Shown: positions 16,777 through 26,416, counted from the first letter of the stretch. The stretch: 47,136 nt of DNA from Caryophanales bacterium UBA7581 (GCA_002477825.1 DLKT01000009.1:1-47136); one strand, 5' to 3'. A program made the numbers and translations. The notes: generated from the letters alone by a model not told the origin.

Positions 16777-19350
16777 ATGAAAACAAAAAAATATGTCTCA
16801 CTCATGATTTTATTAGGTAGTTTAGCTTCCTGTGGCTCTAAACCATCATCGACAAGTACTTATATAGCAGCGTCTCTTCAAGAGGCAATACAAAATACAA
16901 GCGATGAATATCAAATGGATATTGAAACAGGTATGGGCTATTCTTATACTTATCAAATCATTTCTCCAGAGCTCTATTATTATGCGCCGGGCGTAGAGAA
17001 TTATATTCTTTTACCCGAAGATCCAAATTATTATCATAGTTTTGAAAGAACTTATTTAGAAGTAGAAGAAACCTATCGCTTTGGTATGGATGTACATGGT
17101 CGAGCGGGTAGAAAAGAAGATAAAGATTTAATCTATTCCGTTAATTTTTTAGATATTTTAAAAAAGTACACAGATGACTTTTCTAAGAAGGATGAAAAGA
17201 CCTATATGTGTACGGTAAAAGATTTAGCTTATGATTTAAAAGATTATTTCCAAAATCGCGCTTTTACGTATTGTAATTATTTTGAACTCGAGTTAGGAAC
17301 GGATGGTCGCTTAGCTTCTTTCCGCTCTTATGAAAAATCTTTAGAAGAAGCTTACTCAGTGGGTGAAGTTTCTTTCCATCATTTTGATATCGCATCATTT
17401 GAAGCTTATAATCTATGGAATAAAGAAGGTAGAATGATTAACCTTCGTTTAGTGGATTTAAAAATAGGTTCACAAGTAGGTGAAGAATATCATCTCTTCT
17501 ATGAAGGTGAAACGGTTGAAGTCGAAGGCGTTGTTGCATCTTATGATTTCAATAACAATTTAATTATCGCTACAGAAAGCGATGTAACAGGCTATATTGG
17601 TTTACAAGTGACTTTAAAAAACAAGGACACATTACCAAAAATTAATGAAAGAATTAAAGTGACAGGAAAAGTTACCCAAGAAAGATTTACGGGGCGACTC
17701 ATAGATGCAAGTTATACATCGATAGGAAAAGAAGAATATTATCCTCTCTTTGATGAAGAACGCATTGTTGATAGTTATGGTGGTGGCTATTACGCCGCTT
17801 ACATTTTCTCACAAACGCCAGTTTATGCGGATTCTGTTTATTCTACCTATGCATATGTGGAAAGCTTACCGGATACAGTAGAAGAGAATCAGCGTGCAAT
17901 CATTAACTTAATTTGTCCTAGCTTTGAATCCGAAGAAAATTTAGTTTATCATATGCAATTGATTCTTCCTAGCACAATGCCTTTAAAAGAAAAACAAGAA
18001 GCACTTAATCAACTAAAACAATTTGGCCTTTATAATGCGGAAAATAATGAAGCAGAGGAAGTTTCCTTAGAACATATGATTCTTCGCTTTAATCCCTATT
18101 ATACATTTAGAGTGCAACTCGAATATGGTTCAGAAAGTATCATTTCCAAGCATTTAACCCCAAGTGAAAAAGTCGAAAAGCAATTTAGTTTAAAAGGATT
18201 CCCATTTCCTAACACTGAGTCCTTTAGTTGCTTTAGCTTTGGTGGAGTCTCGGGATTGTCCATTGAACAAAATTATGGAAAAGAAGGAAAAACGCAAGGT
18301 ATTTATTATAATGCATCTTCTTTATCTACCGATTTAATTGATACAGAAATCCAAAATATGAAATCATTTGGTTTTGAACTCTATAATGAAATCAACGATA
18401 ACTATCATCGTCGCCATCAAATCTATAAGATGGGTGATGTTTACGTTGACATTCTTTTAGAAGAAGTAAGTTTCTCGGAAGGTGAAAAATCTCTTCACAT
18501 GTGGATTTATCAAGGTGAAATGATTTATAAAGTAAAAGTCCAAGAAAAAATCACCGAAAATATTCCTTATTTTGATGTCAATGATTTTATTACATTAGAT
18601 TATGTAAAAGATGCAGATATGGCTTATTATCAACTTCCAAGTTATGCGGGTAATGTGTTTACGAATAGTTATTTAAACTGCATTACGATGGATGTAAGTG
18701 AAGATTGCTTTGCTTCTTTACGCTCTAGCTATATCAATGATAAAGGCTTTAAATCCGCTAGAGATGATAGTAATAAGATTTATACTTATAACACAAGAGG
18801 ATCTAACCATTACGTTCTTTATAAAGAAATTGAAGGAAGTAATGAGAAAATCTTCTTAGATATGGCAATGTATGCTTCAAGTGACTATACCTTTACCGGA
18901 CATGACGAATTTACGAATCGTATTGAAATCTTAATTTATAAAGCGACAGAACCAATGACCACAAAATATGAGAACAATTTAGATGCATTCTCTCATTATT
19001 TAGAATCGTTAAATCCAGGTGGAAGCTTTAAAGTAAATTTCACAGTTAGCGATACGAGAGTAGAATCTTGGCCTGCTGCTGATGATAATGTGAAATACGA
19101 TTATCTCTATTATGGTTATTATTATGAATTTGATGTATTTGTTTATTCCTCTAATTTAACACAAACCTATATGGATATCGTAAATGGCTTAGTCGAGTCT
19201 GGATATTCTCTTTCAGGAACCTCCTCAAAAGGTAATGAAACCTACGCTAAATCATCTAGTAATGGCTATGGTTCTTATGTGTTTATTATGAAAGAAACAC
19301 AGAAAGGCTATATTCGATTGATTGATGGTGTGGGTGGTATTGATTTCTAA
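16777..19350 (+). CDS. Very large lipoprotein of unknown function with OB-like segment
   Basis: 857 aa, last gene of the three-gene operon and two bases after the protease stop. Lipobox SLASC with lipid Cys at 19, then a Ser/Thr linker. About residues 230-310 (GETVEVEGVVASY ... NERIKVTGKVTQERFTG) read like the beta-strands of an OB-fold, as in bacterial surface nucleic-acid or oligosaccharide-binding modules; this is a guess from pattern. The rest is Tyr/Asp/Glu-rich with no catalytic motif I know. It contains paired 'Y..M..GY...' segments, for example near 350 and the C-terminus. The only SD-like element is the GTGGGGGT upstream. The strong terminator after it closes the operon. Confidence 0.78.
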   Translation: MKTKKYVSLMILLGSLASCGSKPSSTSTYIAASLQEAIQNTSDEYQMDIETGMGYSYTYQIISPELYYYAPGVENYILLPEDPNYYHSFERTYLEVEETYRFGMDVHGRAGRKEDKDLIYSVNFLDILKKYTDDFSKKDEKTYMCTVKDLAYDLKDYFQNRAFTYCNYFELELGTDGRLASFRSYEKSLEEAYSVGEVSFHHFDIASFEAYNLWNKEGRMINLRLVDLKIGSQVGEEYHLFYEGETVEVEGVVASYDFNNNLIIATESDVTGYIGLQVTLKNKDTLPKINERIKVTGKVTQERFTGRLIDASYTSIGKEEYYPLFDEERIVDSYGGGYYAAYIFSQTPVYADSVYSTYAYVESLPDTVEENQRAIINLICPSFESEENLVYHMQLILPSTMPLKEKQEALNQLKQFGLYNAENNEAEEVSLEHMILRFNPYYTFRVQLEYGSESIISKHLTPSEKVEKQFSLKGFPFPNTESFSCFSFGGVSGLSIEQNYGKEGKTQGIYYNASSLSTDLIDTEIQNMKSFGFELYNEINDNYHRRHQIYKMGDVYVDILLEEVSFSEGEKSLHMWIYQGEMIYKVKVQEKITENIPYFDVNDFITLDYVKDADMAYYQLPSYAGNVFTNSYLNCITMDVSEDCFASLRSSYINDKGFKSARDDSNKIYTYNTRGSNHYVLYKEIEGSNEKIFLDMAMYASSDYTFTGHDEFTNRIEILIYKATEPMTTKYENNLDAFSHYLESLNPGGSFKVNFTVSDTRVESWPAADDNVKYDYLYYGYYYEFDVFVYSSNLTQTYMDIVNGLVESGYSLSGTSSKGNETYAKSSSNGYGSYVFIMKETQKGYIRLIDGVGGIDF

Positions 19351-19372
19351 ATATGTAAATCTTTCAAATCTA

Positions 19373-19410
19373 GGGTGGTGTATCCTAAAAAGGATACATC
19401 ACTCTTTTTT
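19373..19410 (+). terminator. Strong intrinsic terminator after lipoprotein operon
   Basis: 14-bp stem (19373-19386 with 19391-19404) including two G-U pairs, AAAA loop, six T. Confidence 0.92.
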
Positions 19411-19456
19411 GTGATAATGAAGATAAATACTACAGTATCATAAAAAATTAAAAAAC

Positions 19457-19485
19457 TAGACAAAAAAAGAAAAAGCGTTTATAAT
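19457..19485 (+). promoter_or_regulatory. Promoter of the cytidine deaminase gene
   Basis: TAGACA (19457-19462; 5 of 6 to consensus), 17-bp spacer, TATAAT (19480-19485). Confidence 0.8.
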
Positions 19486-19515
19486 GACTTTCCCACCTTT
19501 GAAAGGAGAAATAGT

Positions 19516-19905
19516 ATGATTGATTTTGAAATTCTATGTCAAGAAGCGAAGAAAGTCTTAAAGCCTCGTATTTTATCTAAGCATATTCGAGTTGGTGATG
19601 TCGCATGCGCTTTAGTAACCGATCAAGGAAACATCTATACGGGTGTATGTATTGATGCCTCTTGTTCGATTGGATTTTGTGCTGAACACGCCGCAATCAG
19701 TGCAATGCTTACCCATGGAGAAACGCATATCGAAAAGATTGTATCCATCAGTGAACATGGTATGATTTATCCTCCTTGTGGAAGGTGCCGTGAACTCATT
19801 AGTCAAGTCGATGAACGGAATATGGAAACGTTAGTTATGATTGATAATGATAAAGTGGTAAAATTAGAAGAACTTCTTCCTTTTGATTGGAAGAAAGCTC
19901 GTTAG
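19516..19905 (+). CDS. Cytidine deaminase family protein
   Basis: 129 aa zinc hydrolase of the cytidine deaminase fold. Zinc and proton-relay motif CAE at 55-57, then PPCGRC with zinc ligands Cys88 and Cys91. Short-chain homotetrameric CDAs of this length salvage cytidine/deoxycytidine to uridine/deoxyuridine. The sequence IDASCSIGFCAEHAAI also resembles the blasticidin-S-deaminase/CDD-like branch, so the exact nucleoside is uncertain. SD AAAGGAG precedes ATG by 8 bases. Monocistronic with its own promoter and terminator, set between two lipoprotein loci. Nucleoside salvage would fit with the secreted nucleases elsewhere in the window (inference). Confidence 0.85.
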   Translation: MIDFEILCQEAKKVLKPRILSKHIRVGDVACALVTDQGNIYTGVCIDASCSIGFCAEHAAISAMLTHGETHIEKIVSISEHGMIYPPCGRCRELISQVDERNMETLVMIDNDKVVKLEELLPFDWKKAR

Positions 19906-19918
19906 AAATGAAAAATGC

Positions 19919-19943
19919 GCTCTTTTTAGAAAGAGCCTTTTTT
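19919..19943 (+). terminator. Intrinsic terminator after cytidine deaminase
   Basis: GCTCTTT (19919-19925) / AAAGAGC (19930-19936), 4-nt loop, then C and six T. Confidence 0.85.
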
Positions 19944-19956
19944 ATTTTTGTATCTA

Positions 19957-19965
19957 TGATACAAT
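19957..19965 (+). promoter_or_regulatory. Extended -10 promoter for GNAT-lipoprotein pair
   Basis: TG (19957-19958), A, TACAAT (19960-19965). The -35 position falls in the T-tract of the preceding terminator and is poor. Confidence 0.6.
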
Positions 19966-19987
19966 ATAAAAAGCGAGGAGAGATAGA

Positions 19988-20581
19988 ATGCAGATTGAAA
20001 TAGAACGATTAAATGAAGAGGAATTAGCAAAGCTTTATCAAGAAAGAATCATTTATGATTTCCCTGAAGCTGAAGTAAAACCACTTCCTTTAATGAAGAA
20101 GTTGATGAGAGAAAATAACTATATTGTATTGTTGTTTAAACAAAATCATCTTCCGGTAGCGTATACGATTCTTTCATCTTTAAAGAATCGTTCTTTAGTT
20201 CTTTTAGATTATTTTGCGGTTTATCCTTCTTATCGCGGTCATGGTTTAGGTGGAAAAGTTCTTGCTCATATGAAAGAAGAATTATTAGATTATGATGGCG
20301 TTTTGTTAGAAGTAGAAAATCCGATGCTTTCAGACGTGGAGACACGCCATTTAAAAGAGAGAAGAATTGCCTTCTATCTTCGTTCGGGCGTAATTCATAC
20401 GCATTTTGAAACGAGCACACAAAACGTTCCTTATCAAATTCTTTTCTATCCTATTCAAAAAGAAAAACTCACGATGAAAGAAACAAAAGAAGGAATGGAT
20501 GCCTTCTATTCTTATTTCTTCCCTAGCGAGATTTCTGAAATTCGTTTAAGTTATGCTTATAAAAATGAGGAGAAAAAATAA
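19988..20581 (+). CDS. GNAT-family N-acetyltransferase
   Basis: 197 aa cytosolic acyltransferase. The acetyl-CoA-binding motif A is clear: LLDYFAVYPSYRGHGLGGKVL (Q/RxxGxG/A as RGHGLG, near residue 85-90), preceded by a strand with VAYTILSS. The length is typical for a single GNAT domain with a C-terminal extension. No acceptor-specific feature is seen, so the substrate (amine, amino acid or protein N-terminus) is open. SD GAGGAGA is close before ATG. Its stop overlaps the next start by one base (TAATG), coupling it to a lipoprotein gene. Confidence 0.85.
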   Translation: MQIEIERLNEEELAKLYQERIIYDFPEAEVKPLPLMKKLMRENNYIVLLFKQNHLPVAYTILSSLKNRSLVLLDYFAVYPSYRGHGLGGKVLAHMKEELLDYDGVLLEVENPMLSDVETRHLKERRIAFYLRSGVIHTHFETSTQNVPYQILFYPIQKEKLTMKETKEGMDAFYSYFFPSEISEIRLSYAYKNEEKK

Positions 20582-21819
20582 TGAAAAACAAAAAAATAAT
20601 CTTTGGTTTATGTTTATTTTTACTTTGTAGTTGTGGAGGAGGAAATGTGAATTCCACTACGAACAAGGATAGTTCGAACAATCCCCTAACAAGTGAGGTA
20701 ATTCCAGATTCGTCAACTGATATACCTGAATCAACGAAACCAGAACCGATAACGGACTGGAGAGCAGATTCTGTTAGCAACATGGAAAAAGCGATTGGTG
20801 AGAGATTACCTTTTGCTGTCTTTACTGAATATTATGTGGATGAGAGCTTTAAAGATGAAGATGGAACATTCATCTTTTATATTCGTGATCCAGCAAAATG
20901 TGGACATGCGGTTTCTTATCGTGATGTGTTATTAGAAAATGGGTTTGAACAAGGTTCAATTTCACACGATGAATATGATAATCAAATTACTACATTTGAA
21001 AAAAGTAAAAACGATGAATCTTCCATTCGAGTAGAGTTAGCAAATTATGGAAATGGTGAAGTCCAAGAATTACGTTTAATGGCTTATTTAATTAGGAAAG
21101 CAACTTCATGGCCATTAAAGGCGATTGCTTCTGTCGTTGGTTATGAAATAGCGATTCCAAGTTTTGAGGCCAATGAATATTATATTTATCCTAACCAAGA
21201 GAAACATGAGATTGAATTATGTATTCCTCAAGATAGTAATCAATGTGTAACTACTTATCGTGAGTTACTCGTTAATGAAGGATGGAATATGGTCGACGGC
21301 ACTGATTCAACCCCATATTTTGCTAGCCAACAAAATTATGAAATTGAATTTCAATATAGTGGTGCTTATTTCCAAATCTTAATTCGTTATAATGGAACAA
21401 ACCCTCCTTTAATTGAGGGAGATATTGTTATTACGCATCAATGGTTTAGAGACTCTGGTGAAGGATATAAAGATACCGAATTCAGTTATGGTGGTATTAC
21501 TTATACGAGTGTTAAAATGGCTAAAATTAAGTTTGATGGAGAATACATTGTTCAAATGAAGAAGAACGAAAGTTATTTTCAAAATATAGTGGCGATGACG
21601 CAAGGTATTGAATCCATCACAATTGACGTTGTAAATGTGAAAGAAGAACCTTATCGCGGAAAAGTAACCGTGTACGCTGTTGACGCAAATGAGAATAAAA
21701 CGAAAATTGAAGAAACGGATGGAAAATATAACTTAAATGGCACAAATTACTTTATGATTGCTAATGAAAGTAGCTTTGTATTCTATTTCCGTTCCTTATC
21801 CATTCAACTTGCTAAATAA
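20581..21819 (+). CDS. Lipoprotein of unknown function
   Basis: 412 aa predicted lipoprotein. Short charged N-terminus, hydrophobic core and lipobox LLCSC with lipid Cys at 17 and an unusual Cys at -2. A Gly/Asn/Ser/Thr/Pro linker follows. The rest has two related halves (AIGERLPFAVFTEYY and AIASVVGYEIAIPSF segments, each followed by a 'YR..L...G(F/W)' motif), suggesting an internal duplication of a small alpha/beta or beta module. A C-terminal beta-rich tail follows. No known domain recognised. Start ATG overlaps the GNAT stop; SD GAGGAGA is inside the GNAT gene. Followed by a bidirectional terminator. Confidence 0.78.
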   Translation: MKNKKIIFGLCLFLLCSCGGGNVNSTTNKDSSNNPLTSEVIPDSSTDIPESTKPEPITDWRADSVSNMEKAIGERLPFAVFTEYYVDESFKDEDGTFIFYIRDPAKCGHAVSYRDVLLENGFEQGSISHDEYDNQITTFEKSKNDESSIRVELANYGNGEVQELRLMAYLIRKATSWPLKAIASVVGYEIAIPSFEANEYYIYPNQEKHEIELCIPQDSNQCVTTYRELLVNEGWNMVDGTDSTPYFASQQNYEIEFQYSGAYFQILIRYNGTNPPLIEGDIVITHQWFRDSGEGYKDTEFSYGGITYTSVKMAKIKFDGEYIVQMKKNESYFQNIVAMTQGIESITIDVVNVKEEPYRGKVTVYAVDANENKTKIEETDGKYNLNGTNYFMIANESSFVFYFRSLSIQLAK

Positions 21820-21825
21820 AAGAGC

Positions 21826-21861
21826 ATAAAAAAAGAGAATCATGAGCGATTCTCTTTTTTT
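21826..21861. terminator. Bidirectional terminator between convergent lipoprotein genes
   Basis: AAAAGAGAATC (21831-21841) pairs perfectly with GATTCTCTTTT (21848-21858) around a 6-nt loop, with A's before and T's after, so it works for both strands. Confidence 0.9.
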
Positions 21862-21877
21862 GTGCTTTTATCATCAA

Positions 21878-24340
21878 TTAGCGGGTTAATGTGACGTATT
21901 TAGTGCCGGTATCATAACCATCTTCATCGGTTAAATATGTACCAACAACATCTTGTTCATATTCATCATACCAACCATAGGTATATGCACATAATTTAAT
22001 TTCGTCTTTTCCACCATCATAGCTGATTAATAGGTTTAATTCATAATCAGAAAGTTTGCTCATACGAATGGTACCACTGTTCTTATCGAAAGTGTATTCA
22101 AAGGTAAAGGAGCCTTTTTTCGTAGTGACTAAAGAACCAGTGCCATCTTCATTGAATGTTAAAGTAACGGTTTGATTGGAGTTAGAAGAATCAATGCCTG
22201 TCCAAACACCTACAATACCTTCATCTTTTGTGTTGTTTGGATTAATGGTGATGCTAAATACTTCTTCTTTTACGCCATCTTCATATTTTGGAGATTGAAT
22301 GGTGACACTTACAGTAACAGCTTCGGTAATATCTTTAGCACCAGTAGCGTCAAGAATGAGCTTTTGACCACTCTTGCTAACTCTTAAGTACTTTTCATTG
22401 CTAGAAACAGGAGTAAAGGGGACATCAATTGTTGTTAATTTAGAAGCATAGCAATAGACTTCTCTTATGGTGTTTGCTAAGATGGTTGCTTTAGCAGCAA
22501 GAATGTTATCATAATCACCATCAGTTGGAGACATATACCATTGCATGACGCGATAATCATCTTCAATCGTGACATCTACAGTTTTGGTTACATTATTCGT
22601 GGTATGGTTACCTAATGTAAGAGTAGAAGTACCAGAAGACTTACCAACGAAAAGTAATGGTTCGTTTGCGCTTCTTGGGCCAATAACAGCGGTATTACTA
22701 GAAGAAATAATACCATATTGCCATGTGTCAAGAGCGGTAGCAGGAGAATAATTGGCTACGACATATTCACTAACGCGATCTTCTAAAGCGATTTTGTTTT
22801 TGTCTAAACCTGTTTTTTCAATAGAGAAAGAGTCGATTGATTTTACAAAATATGGATCAGTATTGAAGGAAGGTGTTCCTGACTTAGCTTCACCATAAGT
22901 GTATGTAAAGTGCATTTCTTCATTTAAAGTAAATTGTAATTCACCATTAGGAAGGAAGGCATCTTTATCAAAGTCATAAGCTTTATCATCATAAGTTTTT
23001 TCAACGTAAGAACCACTTAAAAGATTTCCAGCTTTATTGAATGTAATTTCAATATCATAGGTTAAGTGTTCTTTTTTACCATAAGTACTTCCAGAAGAAG
23101 AATCGGTCACTGGGACTGTGGTTTTCCAAGATTGAATGTTAACAGTATAAGTACCATCATCATTGGTCTTATAAGAATAATCACGATCAAAGCTCTTTAA
23201 AGTATCATTGAATTCGGTATCAAAACCGGTACGATAACCATAATGGATATTGCGATCGATAGAATATACATCATGAGAATAACGATTCGCTTCATATTCA
23301 GCGTCTTTAGCTAAACGTTGATAAGAGCTATAACCATCTTGGTATTCATCTACAACACTATATTTAGCGGATATTTTCTTATTATCATCTGCTCTAGAAT
23401 CATCATAAGTGCTTTCTACATACGTATCGACAACGGTTAATAAATCGCCATCTAATTTACGATAGTCAAAGGCTTTTTCTGTTTCAGTACCTAAAGTTTT
23501 TACCGTGGCATAAGAAGCGTTTTGATATAAATCCCAATGATAATCATCATTAGATTTGGTAGAAGTATAACTAACAGAAGTTACCCCAGTAGGATAAGTT
23601 GTAGGATCGGATTTTACTCTACCTGATAATAAAGATTGGAATTGAGAAATGTTTTCTGGAGCGTGAATTAAGCCCACTCTTTGAATGTAGCAAGGTTCAG
23701 TTGCATCACTGGGATCATAATAGAAATCATAATAGGCATTTCCTGCTAAAGTAAAGGAAATATTGCTATCTGTACCATTATATAATTGAACATCAGCATT
23801 GGTTTTATAGTTATTGATTTGGATAACGCTTAATTTAGAAGAGGCATCGTCATTACCTTTTACAAAGTAAGCAAGGTTAGTTTGATTTTCAACTTTAACA
23901 TTTTTAGCAGAATAAACGCCATTTTCATCAGCGGTAAGTTTAACAGAAAGATCACCGGAAATGATTACATCACCTTCAATGGCTAAACGCGCACGGATAA
24001 TGGCTTGTTGATAAGGCATAACGAAGGTGTATTCGGTATCTGATACTTTAGTAGCTTCTGTTTTGTCGTTGATGGTAATAGAATTTAAAGTATAACCATC
24101 TAAAACGTGAACGGTAAGAGTAACGGTTTCACCAGCTTTAGCTTTTTGTTTATCAGCGGTAATTGTTACACCGGTTACACTACGCACAACAATGGCATAT
24201 TCTTCATCTAAAATATTAGATGAGTTAGGTGTGTTTGAAGAGTTGGGAGTGTTTCCACTTGGATTATTGCTATTTCCACAAGCGCCTAATAAGCTAGCAG
24301 CAAGAACAAAAAGAGCAACATTTTTCATTGATTTTTTCAT
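21878..24340 (-). CDS. Large lipoprotein with InlB-type repeat and lipocalin-like C-terminus
   Basis: 820 aa predicted surface lipoprotein, last of a four-gene minus-strand operon. Lipobox LLGAC with Cys at 21, then an Asn/Pro/Ser linker with a repeated NTPNSSN unit. Residues about 50-118 form a beta module (AGETVTLTVHVLDGY ... YTFVMPYQQAIIRA) like the divergent InlB B-repeat/'bacterial repeat' family, shared with the first gene of the operon. The middle is a Tyr/Asp/Ser-rich region of unknown fold. A Big-type segment lies near 640-730. The C-terminus (about 735-820: GVWTGIDSSNSNQTVTLTF ... GTGSLVT) looks like a lipocalin-type barrel. SD AAGGAAG is 9 bases upstream. No catalytic residues recognised; a binding or adhesion role is plausible. 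Confidence 0.8.
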   Translation of the reverse strand: MKKSMKNVALFVLAASLLGACGNSNNPSGNTPNSSNTPNSSNILDEEYAIVVRSVTGVTITADKQKAKAGETVTLTVHVLDGYTLNSITINDKTEATKVSDTEYTFVMPYQQAIIRARLAIEGDVIISGDLSVKLTADENGVYSAKNVKVENQTNLAYFVKGNDDASSKLSVIQINNYKTNADVQLYNGTDSNISFTLAGNAYYDFYYDPSDATEPCYIQRVGLIHAPENISQFQSLLSGRVKSDPTTYPTGVTSVSYTSTKSNDDYHWDLYQNASYATVKTLGTETEKAFDYRKLDGDLLTVVDTYVESTYDDSRADDNKKISAKYSVVDEYQDGYSSYQRLAKDAEYEANRYSHDVYSIDRNIHYGYRTGFDTEFNDTLKSFDRDYSYKTNDDGTYTVNIQSWKTTVPVTDSSSGSTYGKKEHLTYDIEITFNKAGNLLSGSYVEKTYDDKAYDFDKDAFLPNGELQFTLNEEMHFTYTYGEAKSGTPSFNTDPYFVKSIDSFSIEKTGLDKNKIALEDRVSEYVVANYSPATALDTWQYGIISSSNTAVIGPRSANEPLLFVGKSSGTSTLTLGNHTTNNVTKTVDVTIEDDYRVMQWYMSPTDGDYDNILAAKATILANTIREVYCYASKLTTIDVPFTPVSSNEKYLRVSKSGQKLILDATGAKDITEAVTVSVTIQSPKYEDGVKEEVFSITINPNNTKDEGIVGVWTGIDSSNSNQTVTLTFNEDGTGSLVTTKKGSFTFEYTFDKNSGTIRMSKLSDYELNLLISYDGGKDEIKLCAYTYGWYDEYEQDVVGTYLTDEDGYDTGTKYVTLTR

Positions 24341-24361
24341 AAAATAATCTTCCTTTCTTTA

Positions 24362-25096
24362 TTAAATATTCGTGGGTTCAAAGAAACCAAATAAGCCTTT
24401 GCTATCTATAACGGCAAGTTGATAGCCGTTCATAAAGAGACGGAAACTTGTAAGTTTAATTGAACCATCGCCGATTTGAATATTACTAATATTGAAAACA
24501 AATTCATCGCCTTGTTCTTCAGCAAATTCAAAATTTCCTGAATAACTTTCAACGATACGACTTGAATCATTTAATAGATTCATTGAGAAACTATCCGCGC
24601 TAGTAAAAATAAATTCATAATTGCCACCCGTCCACCAAACGGTTGTACAAGCAAAATAGCTTGTGTCCATTAAGAATTGTTTGGCTTCATTTAAATTCAT
24701 TGGGTCATGAACATGAACGACTGCACGATAGTGGAGACTTTCATATTCATCAGCTTCTTTAATGGTTAAAATAGCGTCGCTTGCTTTTAAACATTGAAGT
24801 TTATATGAAGAAGCGCCTTCTTTCACAACTTTTAAAACGTTTTCATTAGAACTAGTTACGATAGGTTCTGCAGCATTTTCATTCGTAAAAGTGAAGGAAA
24901 AAGTATATTCAAACCCAACGGTTAACCATTCACCAGCAGAAATATCAATTAATTCACCATTGAGGCTAATTTGAGTTGAAACTTCATAGCCATTTGGAAC
25001 TGTAATGACTTCATAAGTAGAAGAAGGTGTATTGGAACAACCTCCTAATAAGGTGAGTGCAAGTAATGCACTAAAGAGTAATTTTGTTTTTTTCAT
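24362..25096 (-). CDS. Small lipoprotein of unknown function, Ig-like
   Basis: About 244 aa lipoprotein: MKKTKLLFSALLALTLLGGC with lipobox LLGGC, then a Ser/Thr linker. Residues about 40-130 have a Big-like pattern (TSSNENVLKVVKEGASSYKL ... LTIKEADEYESLHYRAVVHV), as in bacterial Ig-like surface modules. The C-terminal half is beta-rich and unassigned. The start is ambiguous: AAGGA lies 11 bases before ATG 25096 and 5 before TTG 25102 (adds Met-Ile). I prefer ATG because it keeps a normal signal peptide. Third gene of the operon, 17 bases after the upstream stop and 21 before the next start. Confidence 0.75.
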   Translation of the reverse strand: MKKTKLLFSALLALTLLGGCSNTPSSTYEVITVPNGYEVSTQISLNGELIDISAGEWLTVGFEYTFSFTFTNENAAEPIVTSSNENVLKVVKEGASSYKLQCLKASDAILTIKEADEYESLHYRAVVHVHDPMNLNEAKQFLMDTSYFACTTVWWTGGNYEFIFTSADSFSMNLLNDSSRIVESYSGNFEFAEEQGDEFVFNISNIQIGDGSIKLTSFRLFMNGYQLAVIDSKGLFGFFEPTNI

Positions 25097-25113
25097 TATC
25101 AATCACGTCCTTT

Positions 25114-26388
25114 TTAATTGCTCAAGAAATAATCGACAATAGCAATATTGCTATTTCCAAACTCAACGAATGGATACATAAATGCGCCGAGTTGATTATT
25201 ATAATAATAATAAAGACAAAATACAACAACACATTCACTATTATTTTCGTTTAATTCATAAGAAATTTCTAAAGACGATAAAGAACAATGATTGGATTGA
25301 AGTGCTTCTGCAATTTGGAAGTTGTTACAGAAGTCATTCATTAAATCTAAATTTTGTGTATAAATCGTGTCTTCATAATCCGTCACTTCTTTGAAGTATT
25401 GGAAATTCGAAAATAATTTTAAATAGGTTGGATAATTATAGACTTTTGTTACATCTGGATTTTCATTCACAGGTGCGGTGGTGATAATACTCATACCTTG
25501 GCTATTTAAATAGTAATAATAAGAGCCATTTAATGTTTGATTGTTAAACTCTTTGTTTTTAACACCAACAACACCAATTTCCATGATTTCTCCGATGTGC
25601 TCTTTTAGATATTCCGCTTCCCATTCTCCATAGAAATAATTAGGATTATACCATTCGTGACCTACAACGGTTTCATTATCATTATCTAAACACTGACGTT
25701 TATAATTAAAGCCAGAGAATAAATCGATTATACGATCTTGTTCTTTGGTGTTTACATAACGTTTTCCACCATTTTGTAAGAACTCTTCAATCGTAGAAAT
25801 TGTAGTAGTGCCTACTTTAGAAACTGTAGTGACCATTTGTTTCTGATCACGATAGGAAAGAGTAAAGGTCAATGCATTTTCCGCTTGCACTTTTTCAACT
25901 TTTAAACTTTGAATCGTGGAAAGCGTATTTACATCTTGATCTAAAAGATTTAAATAGGTGAGAAGATTCATCTTATCATGAATTAAAGCAATATTTTCAT
26001 CTTGATATTCGAGCTTAGAAAAATCAAAATCTTTAAAAGAATAAATAAAATCATTTTTCCATAAAGAAGAATATAACTCTCCTTCATCATTTTTTAATAA
26101 AGCAGAAGGAAGCCATTCTTTGTTTTCTAAATCAATTCGATAAATTCCTTTTTTATCTTGAATATAGCCCACAGAACCACTATTCTTTTCTTTTAAAATA
26201 GCGGATTTTGTATAATAGGCCTTAGCAACTTCACCTGATGAAAGTGTAGAAGTTAACGTATAGTTTTGTCCTTTTTTTAGCGTGTTTAGCGCATCTTTTA
26301 AACCTTTATTTTCTAGCGTGCTATTTGCGCCACAACTAGCGAGTAATAAAGGGCAAAGAAGTAAAAGCATTCTTGTTTTCTTTGACAT
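25114..26388 (-). CDS. Lipoprotein of unknown function
   Basis: 424 aa lipoprotein, second gene of the minus-strand operon. Lipobox LLLASC with Cys at 19. The N-terminal part (LKDALNTLKKGQNYTLTS, then KNSGSVGYIQDKKGIYRIDLENKEW) resembles the beta-strand layout of LolA/LppX-type or DUF-type lipid- or ligand-binding lipoproteins that start with 'AL..L....NYT', but identity is not secure. Tyr/Asn-rich middle, no catalytic motif. SD AAGGAGA is 8 bases upstream of ATG. An intercistronic hairpin lies between it and the first gene. Confidence 0.78.
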   Translation of the reverse strand: MSKKTRMLLLLCPLLLASCGANSTLENKGLKDALNTLKKGQNYTLTSTLSSGEVAKAYYTKSAILKEKNSGSVGYIQDKKGIYRIDLENKEWLPSALLKNDEGELYSSLWKNDFIYSFKDFDFSKLEYQDENIALIHDKMNLLTYLNLLDQDVNTLSTIQSLKVEKVQAENALTFTLSYRDQKQMVTTVSKVGTTTISTIEEFLQNGGKRYVNTKEQDRIIDLFSGFNYKRQCLDNDNETVVGHEWYNPNYFYGEWEAEYLKEHIGEIMEIGVVGVKNKEFNNQTLNGSYYYYLNSQGMSIITTAPVNENPDVTKVYNYPTYLKLFSNFQYFKEVTDYEDTIYTQNLDLMNDFCNNFQIAEALQSNHCSLSSLEISYELNENNSECVVVFCLYYYYNNQLGAFMYPFVEFGNSNIAIVDYFLSN

Positions 26389-26416
26389 TGAATCATCTCC
26401 TTAAAGTGCGAAATAA

